Assembly (NCBI RefSeq): GCF_030696665.1
Contig: NZ_JAUYRV010000042.1
Span: 1 to 48,507, forward strand
Direction: 5' to 3'
Length of the DNA: 48,507 nt
Source: Novosphingobium sp.
GTDB taxonomy: Bacteria > Pseudomonadota > Alphaproteobacteria > Sphingomonadales > Sphingomonadaceae
Of this stretch, positions 43,043-48,507 are shown piece after piece. The notes below the pieces were generated by a model. That model did no database searches, was not told where the DNA came from, and saw only the letters and a list, made by a program, of their open reading frames with translations. Numbering within the stretch: the stretch's first letter is position 1; every line of letters begins with the position of its first letter. Both the position numbers and the translations under genes were made by a program.

Positions 43043-43965
43043 AGAGCACCTTTTTGCATCAGCAATTGCATCAGGTATTCACCATAACCGGATTTTCGCA
43101 GTGGCTGGGCGATATTCTCCAGCTGCGCATCGGTGATGAAGCCTTGCCGCCATGCGATTTCTTCGGGGCAGCAGATCTTGAGGCCTTGTCGCTCTTCGGT
43201 GATGCGCACATAAGTGGCTGCATCGAGCAGCGAGCCGTGTGTGCCGGTATCGAGCCAGGCATAGCCTCGCCCCATGATCTCGACGCAAAGCTGGCCTTCG
43301 TCCATGTAAAGCCGGTTTAGATCGGTGATCTCCAGTTCACCACGCGGCGATGGCTTGAGGTCTCGCGCACGGTCCACGACCGTTTCATCATAGAAATAAA
43401 GGCCTGTAACGGCATGGTTAGACTTAGGCTGAACCGGCTTTTCCTCAATTGAACTGGCAACGCCCTGCTCATCAAAAGCCACGACCCCGTAGGCTTCGGG
43501 ATTGTTGACCCGGTAGGCAAAAACAGTGGCGCCGGTATCTCGCTGATCGGCGCTGCGCAGCAATTCCGGCAGGCCATGACCGTAGAATATGTTGTCCCCC
43601 AAAACCAGCGCACTGGGGCGCCCGCCGATGAAATCTGTGCCGATGCGGAAGGCTTGGGCAAGGCCATCGGGGTGAGGTTGGGTAGCATAGCTCAACGCGA
43701 CGCCGAAGCCTGACCCATCGCCAAGCACCCGCTGAAACTGCTCGGCATCCTCAGGTGTGGTAATGACAAGGATGTCTCGGATGCCCGCCAGCAAGAGTGT
43801 GCTTAGCGGATAATAGATCATCGGCTTGTCGAAAACTGGCATCAACTGCTTGGAGACCCCGCGCGTGAGTGGGTAAAGCCTAGTTCCCGAGCCCCCCGCT
43901 AGAATAATGCCTCGACGGACAGATGCATGATGAGGCATCAATGCTCGATTCGCTCCTGATTGCAT
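43039..43965 (-). CDS. rmlA: Glucose-1-phosphate thymidylyltransferase
   Basis: The 308-residue product makes dTDP-glucose, the entry step of the rhamnose pathway. The nucleotidyltransferase signature [20 protein letters not shown] is near residue 18, with [34 protein letters not shown] and [12 protein letters not shown] after it. The ATG at 43965 has GGAG 8 bases upstream; an internal ATG at 43938 would trim an atypical 9-residue extension. It is the first gene of rmlACDB, with its promoter upstream at 43970-44100. Confidence 0.96.
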   Translation of the reverse strand: MQSGANRALMPHHASVRRGIILAGGSGTRLYPLTRGVSKQLMPVFDKPMIYYPLSTLLLAGIRDILVITTPEDAEQFQRVLGDGSGFGVALSYATQPHPDGLAQAFRIGTDFIGGRPSALVLGDNIFYGHGLPELLRSADQRDTGATVFAYRVNNPEAYGVVAFDEQGVASSIEEKPVQPKSNHAVTGLYFYDETVVDRARDLKPSPRGELEITDLNRLYMDEGQLCVEIMGRGYAWLDTGTHGSLLDAATYVRITEERQGLKICCPEEIAWRQGFITDAQLENIAQPLRKSGYGEYLMQLLMQKGAL

Positions 43966-44656
43966 TTGATAGCTCCGTCACAGCACGAACGCGCATTTTC
44001 AATCGAAAACTGGACGCTTTGAAAACTACAGGCGCATGGCGGTGTGAAGTGATTTCCAACCTTTGCTTATAAGCGCGCGCGGTGTTGTCGCTATGGCGGC
44101 CTATTTGATTGTTCGGGGTGTTGCAAGGTGTTGAGCGCGATGCGCTTTGGCGGTTATCGGCTGTTGCGGCCCTTGAGGTTTACCCAAGTCATGCGGTGGC
44201 GGGATATGGCTGCAGTGTTTTGCAACAAGGGTGGTCGCGCGCCATCCGGGCGGCGTTGGTGCTCCAGTCTCGACCTCTACGTAACGTATTGGCTCTGAGC
44301 TGCACCAACGTGGATTTCCTCTAATGCTGCAGGCCCTTTCATGCCCCCGCGGCTGAGAAGACGCGTTCGCGGATGCTACTACGGTTCAGATGTCCCGGAA
44401 ACATTGGCCTATGGCCTCGGCAATCGACACTGCATGTTTCATCAAAAAACCGATGTTCTGCCATGGGAGGCTGATCATCAATGTCACCCAGGCCGGCGCG
44501 CGTTAGCAGCGTCGTGTGGAGGCAACGACGCTGCGATCGAGGAAAGCCATGTGTGACGGAGTGCAAGTTGGCCACGCCGCGGCAGGGACATAGAATGTGC
44601 ACTGCACGGCCGAATCAAGCAAAATCATGGTGCGCGAGGGTGCCTACCTCGAGCCG
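43966..44656. other. rmlA upstream region, no gene seen
   Basis: These 691 bases lie between rmlA and the small gene at 44657, both on the minus strand. Several short frames (60-90 codons) exist on both strands, but none has recognisable motifs or convincing ribosome sites. It should contain the rml promoter; TTCAATCGA at 43998-44006 is listed separately. Confidence 0.4.
43996..44009. promoter_or_regulatory. Candidate operator upstream of rmlA
   Basis: TTTTCAATCGAAAA has 5-base inverted arms, TTTTC and GAAAA, and lies about 31-44 bases upstream of the rmlA start codon. Its core TTCAATCGA recurs exactly at 45453-45461, upstream of the MarR-like gene. Function is inferred from position and repetition only. 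Confidence 0.35.
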
Positions 44657-44881
44657 TCATGTCTGTAGATCGGACTCTGGAATTTCGGCTATGCGTCCGG
44701 CAATCTTGATGATTGTCTCAACCTCGTCGATTGCTGAGCTGACCAGAGCTGAGGCGGTGTAGTATCCTGCGTTGTCGAGGACTGACATCGCCGTTTCGAG
44801 AAGGTGGATGACATCTCGCCATGCCGCTGGATCTTTAGCCAAATTTACAGGCGAGGCGTTCATGTTCTCGGGTCTTGGCAA
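44657..44881 (-). CDS. Small hypothetical protein, about 74 aa
   Basis: The frame starts at TTG 44881 (an ATG at 44863 gives 68 residues), 3 bases after the stop of the MarR-like gene, so the two are probably co-transcribed. The product is mostly helical and acidic (WRDVIHLLETAMSVLDNAGY, YTASALVSSAIDEVETIIKI), without a signal peptide or membrane segment. I know no family for it. Its close coupling suggests a partner or modulator of the regulator. Confidence 0.55.
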   Translation of the reverse strand: MPRPENMNASPVNLAKDPAAWRDVIHLLETAMSVLDNAGYYTASALVSSAIDEVETIIKIAGRIAEIPESDLQT

Positions 44882-44884
44882 GGT

Positions 44885-45364
44885 TCAGGCCGCGCGCACC
44901 ATTGGAGTGCGCAGGCGCTCTGCGGCGAAGCTTTGCGCAGTCAGAACTTGTTCGGTTTTCTCCACGGCCTCGCGCGTCAGGCGCAGCCAGATGCGCCGAC
45001 CATCGGATGGATCTGGCTCTCGGCAAACCTGTTTGCGATCAACGAGCACGGATAACCAGCGCACGACCGTTGCAGACGGGATGCCGGTTTCGTGGGCAAG
45101 ATCGGTTACGCTTATGCGGCTGCCTTGCGACCAGTTGGCATAGAGGGTCAAAAGGATTTCCCAGCACGGCTCGCTGGATAGCTCGTGGCCAAGAATCTGG
45201 CGCCGCCGCTTGCGTTGTTCCAAAGCGTTGTTGGCAGCGTGAGCGAGCATGGCACGACGCTTGGTATGGTTCAGACATGCGGCCTCTTCAGGTTCATGAC
45301 CCAGCAAAAGCGTCTGCAATATCTCCAGCGCATCAATGGCGCGTCTGCGATTAACCTGTTCCAA
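44885..45364 (-). CDS. MarR-like winged-helix regulator
   Basis: The 159-residue product starts at TTG 45364, 8 bases after GAGG. The C-terminal 95 residues form a winged helix: EPCWEILLTLYANWSQGSRI, SVTDLAHETGIPSATVVRWL (recognition helix), SVLVDRKQVCREPDPSDGRR and IWLRLTREAVEKTEQVL, matching the MarR pattern of wing DxRDxR-like PSDGRRIWLRLT. The N-terminal 50 residues are basic and unrecognised. A paralogue with the same layout lies at 47584. It is co-directional with the rml genes but separated by about 900 bases. A palindrome 90 bases upstream may be its operator. Confidence 0.8.
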   Translation of the reverse strand: MEQVNRRRAIDALEILQTLLLGHEPEEAACLNHTKRRAMLAHAANNALEQRKRRRQILGHELSSEPCWEILLTLYANWSQGSRISVTDLAHETGIPSATVVRWLSVLVDRKQVCREPDPSDGRRIWLRLTREAVEKTEQVLTAQSFAAERLRTPMVRAA

Positions 45365-45452
45365 CCCCGTTCCTCACAATCTGTCGTCGCGGCTTCCCCC
45401 AAATGCCTTGACTGCCCCTTGTGACACGCGGGAAATAAAATCAACACAATAG

Positions 45453-45464
45453 TTCAATCGATTG
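45453..45464. promoter_or_regulatory. Candidate operator upstream of the MarR-like gene
   Basis: CAATCGATTG (45455-45464) is a perfect 10-bp palindrome in AT-rich sequence about 90 bases upstream of the MarR-like TTG start. The overlapping TTCAATCGA (45453-45461) is identical to a motif upstream of rmlA. An autoregulatory site is plausible. Confidence 0.35.
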
Positions 45465-47234
45465 CGCATTTTTTTGCGTTACAGTGATCGCTCGGACCTA
45501 TAGCTGCTGTTGCTTGTCTAGGGCTGTTTTGACAGCGCAGACATATTGCGGTGCCTGCTGCAATTGAGACAGGGCGTGAAATAGTCTATACATCAACATG
45601 TTACGGCCTGTTGGGAGACTATTGCGTCGAGGCAATGCCTTGATCAGATATTCATCTGGCCGCAGATGGAGGCCAAGACATAGGGCGCATTGACCATTGC
45701 CGAGCCGGGTTAGCTGCACGTCCTGACGTCGCCGTAGCCGCTGAGGGCACGCACATTACCCTGCTGAACTTGAGCAGGTATCGAATCTGGGTTAGGTCAG
45801 CAGTCGATGCAAGACGGATCGTGTAAATCGGGTTCAGATGGGCCGCTGTCCGAGCTTCGGTTCGGCTATGGAGGCGCTGCCATCAAAGGAAGCCGGACGG
45901 CAAGGCTAACTCATTGGCTAGCCCATCTGCTTGCCCAGCGGCTTGGCTGGAAGCCGCCGGTTGACGATGGCATTATAGTTCCTTTGGCAGGCAACATCGT
46001 TTTTGTCGGCTATCTTTTTGCCAAGGATCTTTTTCCTTTCCTGCAACCGTAATCTACGCCGCTACAATTGCTGGGCTGCCTTGGCAGGGCCTAGCCCTCA
46101 CAAATGTGGTCGGCGCAAGAGAGGCGCAAAATGGAAAACTTGCGCTGTCAGCTCAGGCGGCTTGGCGTAGACGCGAAAGCCAGCAGCGCCTTGCGATAAG
46201 CTTCGGATTGAGGGCCTGAATACGGAGCACTCGGCTGGCCAAACTGAAAGCAATTGCTGGACAGTGACGAGCCACCGATGGTTTGTACTGACACAGTTGG
46301 GCACGAACAGGCCATCGGTCGCACCGGAATTTTCAGCGTCCAAATATGCACCGGGTGGGACGGCAGAGCAGGCGTTTTGCTGACGAAATCGCGCGATGCC
46401 ATGACATTCTGGCGCGTTCGAACATATCAAACGAAACTTGATCAGTGCCATGACTGCGCATGGGATTTGCGCGTATGTGGAGCCTGGTGTTGGTGGCCCG
46501 GGCCGCTAGCTATTAACTCGCGACCCGGGCGCTTTGCAACCCGAGGGCTCTTGTAAATCTGCAGCTCTTCCCCGGATCGCTGCAGCTTGTCCAAATCCTG
46601 ACTGGAGGATGCAGGCTTTGGGAAACGGGCCTATGTGCCAGCGCTCTTAAAAACGACCGCCTGACAATCAGATTTCTGGTTGTCGTGGGTTATAGCGCTT
46701 TATACTCGATGACGCCCCCTATGACATAGCAGAACCGGATAAGGCAACCTGACTTTGCAGCCGGGAGCCTGGGGATTTGGTCTCTGCCATGGCCTGGAGG
46801 CTCCGGTATGGAGGGGGCCAAAAGCGGGTCGGCCAAGCTACGAGGGGCACATTGCGGCCGTATTTTTGCGCATTGTGCCGTTTGCAAGTTTTTGTGTAAT
46901 CGTCTTGCCGCATTCGCAGTATCTATGGGGCGCACGATTCCAGGATGATGTGGAACGGTATTTTCCAGAGGCGCAAACACTCGGTGCGCGGGTGTGCCAG
47001 ATGACCATGATTGTTGTGCATGTGCATTTTGCTGGGTGTCGATGCGATCCAGAAGGTCGGCGAGAGGCCAAGCGTCATGTGCTGGAAGATATTGAGCGGC
47101 GAAAAAATGAAGACATTGCAACGTCGCTTAATGAGTATACGGGCATTTCTTAATTTTGCATAAAATGCATAAATAAGCGGTTGACTTGTTATTGGGAGAT
47201 GGAACAGTCTAATCCTGACGCGAAGGGGGTAGCC
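45465..47234. other. ORF-poor stretch of about 1.8 kb
   Basis: No frame here shows a recognisable domain. The better candidates are a plus-strand frame at 45807-46052 (81 codons, ending DDGIIVPLAGNIVFVGYLFA), weakly supported by an AGG upstream, and a plus-strand frame at 46755-47153 (132 codons) with hydrophobic FLRIVPFASFCVIVL. Neither has enough support to call. The density of overlapping short frames on both strands fits decayed or non-coding DNA between the two MarR-like genes. Confidence 0.45.
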
Positions 47235-47387
47235 GTGTTCAAGATCTTCTGTTTTCTTGGTTTTCACAAACCGAGTCGGCGCAGGATGCGCTGGGATCAG
47301 GAAAAATGTGTAACCCGCTGCAGTCGGTGCAGTACGCAACTGGAAAAGATTTCAGGGGAACGCTGGCACAAGGGCACGCCGGTGTAG
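47235..47387 (+). CDS. Small zinc-ribbon-like protein, 50 aa
   Basis: The GTG at 47235 follows GAAGGGGG at close spacing and gives MFKIFCFLGFHKPSRRRMRW, with CVTRCSRCSTQLEKISGERW after it. A Cys-His pair near the N-terminus (CFLGFH) and the CxxxCxxC cluster suggest a single zinc-binding knuckle. The ribosome site is the strongest in this otherwise ORF-poor stretch. Function unknown; nucleic-acid or protein binding is possible. Confidence 0.6.
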   Translation: MFKIFCFLGFHKPSRRRMRWDQEKCVTRCSRCSTQLEKISGERWHKGTPV

Positions 47388-47435
47388 TCATGCCAGCGTG
47401 TCACGCGCCGATATTTTGTTTGGAGCCGACACTAC

Positions 47436-47489
47436 GCAAACTGCCCATACCATGCAAACTGCCCATACCATGCAAATTGCCCATCCGGC
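47436..47489 (+). repeat. Three tandem 18-bp repeats
   Basis: GCAAACTGCCCATACCAT is present twice exactly (47436-47453 and 47454-47471), followed by a diverged third copy starting GCAAATTGCCCATCC (47472-47489). The array ends about 95-105 bases upstream of the second MarR-like gene. The copies have no spacers and are too short for CRISPR. Confidence 0.85.
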
Positions 47490-47583
47490 TCGGTTCAGGC
47501 CGAGGCATTGGTCGCGGACAAGGCTGCCATGCAACCTTGATCCAGCCTGTTCTTGGCAATAGGGTTAAATGCTCTAGAACGGT

Positions 47584-48054
47584 ATGGATGTTGTCATGAA
47601 AAAAAGTCAGCGCGGACGGGTTGAAGCGGCAATAAGTCTACTGACGACTGTTCTGGATGGCGATAGCCAAGACGTGCCATCGCCTTTTGATGCAACGAGC
47701 CTTGCCCGCGCGCTTTGCAGCAAAAGCAAGCGCCATCATCAGTCTCTTCCCGGATTTCCTGATATAAATCAGCCTTGGCGGGTGCTGCTGCAACTTTATG
47801 TGGCCGAGGCGGATGGCGTAAAGCTTGCGGTCACCGATTTGGCACCGCTGTGTGAGAGCGCGCCGACAACCAACTTGCGAACCCAGTCTTTTCTTTTGGA
47901 TTTGGAGTTGATTCACAAGGTTGCAGATCCGAAAGACAGGCGCAGGACCTGGCTGGCGCTTACGGATCTCGGAAAGGCACAGGTGGTCGAGGTTCTGAAC
48001 GAATTTTCCAAACGTCTCGTCGCACTACCGCCCATGCCGGTCTTTGTCAGGTAA
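47584..48054 (+). CDS. Second MarR-like winged-helix regulator
   Basis: The 156-residue product from ATG 47584 (or ATG 47596, MKKSQRGRVEAAISLLTTVL) has the same plan as the protein at 44885. A basic N-terminal region (ALCSKSKRHHQSLPGFPDIN) precedes a winged helix: PWRVLLQLYVAEADGVKLAV, TDLAPLCESAPTTNLRTQSF, LLDLELIHKVADPKDRRRTW, LALTDLGKAQVVEVLN. The wing DPKDRRRTWLALT matches DPSDGRRIWLRLT of its paralogue. It is co-directional with galE 147 bases downstream. The effector and targets are unknown; control of the surrounding polysaccharide genes is inferred. Confidence 0.78.
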   Translation: MDVVMKKSQRGRVEAAISLLTTVLDGDSQDVPSPFDATSLARALCSKSKRHHQSLPGFPDINQPWRVLLQLYVAEADGVKLAVTDLAPLCESAPTTNLRTQSFLLDLELIHKVADPKDRRRTWLALTDLGKAQVVEVLNEFSKRLVALPPMPVFVR

Positions 48055-48201
48055 CATGCAGACATGCAGCGGTGGTACTGCCGTGACCTTCAGCTCCAAA
48101 CGTCGCGTCCGATGCTGTGGTGCTCAAGCAATGTCTTGGCAAATGTGGCGGATCGACCAGCCACCAACCCTTGTCAAATGGCCTGAACGGAAACCCAGCA
48201 A

Positions 48202-48507
48202 ATGACGATTCTTCTGACCGGCGGCGCGGGCTACATCGGCAGCCACGCGGCGGTCGCGCTGATGGAGGCAGGGCACGCTGTCGTGTGCTTTGACAATCAC
48301 TGCAACAGCAAGCCTGATGTGGCCGTGCAGGTGGAGCAGATTACCGGAAACGCGCCCATCATGGTCACAGGCGACATCCGCAACCGGGCTGCGCTGGATC
48401 AGGTGTTTGCCGATCATGCCATCGACGCGGTGATCCACTTCGCCGGGCTGAAAGCGGTGGGTGAATCCGTTGCTTTGCCGCTGGAGTATTATGAGAACAA
48501 CGTCTGG
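48202..48507 (+). CDS. galE: UDP-glucose 4-epimerase, 5' part (runs off window)
   Basis: The first 102 residues from ATG 48202 are visible. The Rossmann motif ILLTGGAGYIGSHAAVALME is followed by VVCFDNHCNSKPDVAVQVEQ, VTGDIRNRAALDQVF and VIHFAGLKAVGESVALPLEY, then YENNVW at the window edge, all characteristic of GalE (UDP-galactose/UDP-glucose interconversion). The catalytic Ser/Tyr/Lys region is off the window. It would supply UDP-galactose for polysaccharide synthesis alongside the rml products. Confidence 0.93.
   Translation, partial: MTILLTGGAGYIGSHAAVALMEAGHAVVCFDNHCNSKPDVAVQVEQITGNAPIMVTGDIRNRAALDQVFADHAIDAVIHFAGLKAVGESVALPLEYYENNVW

Noticed and set aside
47436..47489. Short direct repeats considered as a CRISPR array
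   Set aside because: The units abut without spacers, number only three, and no cas genes are present.

Overview
The window looks like chromosomal accessory sequence from a GC-rich alphaproteobacterium, most likely a sphingomonad (Novosphingobium/Sphingobium type). The reasons are the gene families present: a TonB receptor with a glycosidase operon, a large beta-helix autotransporter, IS1182, IS21 and Tn3 debris, and a dTDP-rhamnose cassette. This assignment is inference; no rRNA or tRNA gene is present to confirm it.

Layout. (1) 263-7154: a roughly 2,070-residue autotransporter on the minus strand, whose signal peptide is encoded upstream of the first usual start codon. A relic response regulator lies divergently from it, with a 16-bp palindrome between them. 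(2) 7329-15349: nested mobile DNA. A complete 6.2-kb Tn3-family transposon (38-bp inverted repeats at 7721-7758 and 13929-13966) sits inside the transposase gene of an IS1182-like element, and a second piece of that IS end lies just to the left. The transposon carries a LysR regulator, a carboxymuconolactone-decarboxylase-like protein and an NTF2/alpha-beta-hydrolase fusion beside tnpR and tnpA. tnpA has lost its central catalytic motif and shifts frame; the IS transposase has an internal stop. (3) 15868-25020: a secreted TPR-CHAT (caspase-like) protein, a YafQ-type toxin relic, and a two-gene operon made of a Slam-like outer-membrane translocator (type XI secretion) followed by a 1,435-residue exported FecR-domain protein. 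That protein has a 19-proline linker and four related C-terminal modules, each with one cysteine pair. This is the most novel-looking system in the window.

(4) 25251-29122: an FAD/NAD(P)-binding protein divergent from a small DUF1543-like protein, then a cytoplasmic GH13 alpha-amylase. (5) 29396-36456: a tightly coupled operon of TonB-dependent receptor, PI-specific phospholipase C-like protein, YdcF/DUF218 protein and GH92 alpha-mannosidase. It suggests scavenging of mannosylated phosphatidylinositol or GPI-type glycolipids. (6) 36698-39003: an IS21 istB fragment, an orphan terminator that may end a small RNA, and two unrecognised genes. (7) 39527-48507: a PPP-type phosphatase, the rmlACDB operon for dTDP-L-rhamnose, two related MarR-like regulators, a 1.9-kb ORF-poor stretch and the 5' end of galE. 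This looks like the edge of a surface-polysaccharide locus. The motif TTCAATCGA occurs upstream of both rmlA and the first MarR gene.

All calls come from reading the sequence and recalled family features. No database search or structure prediction was run.
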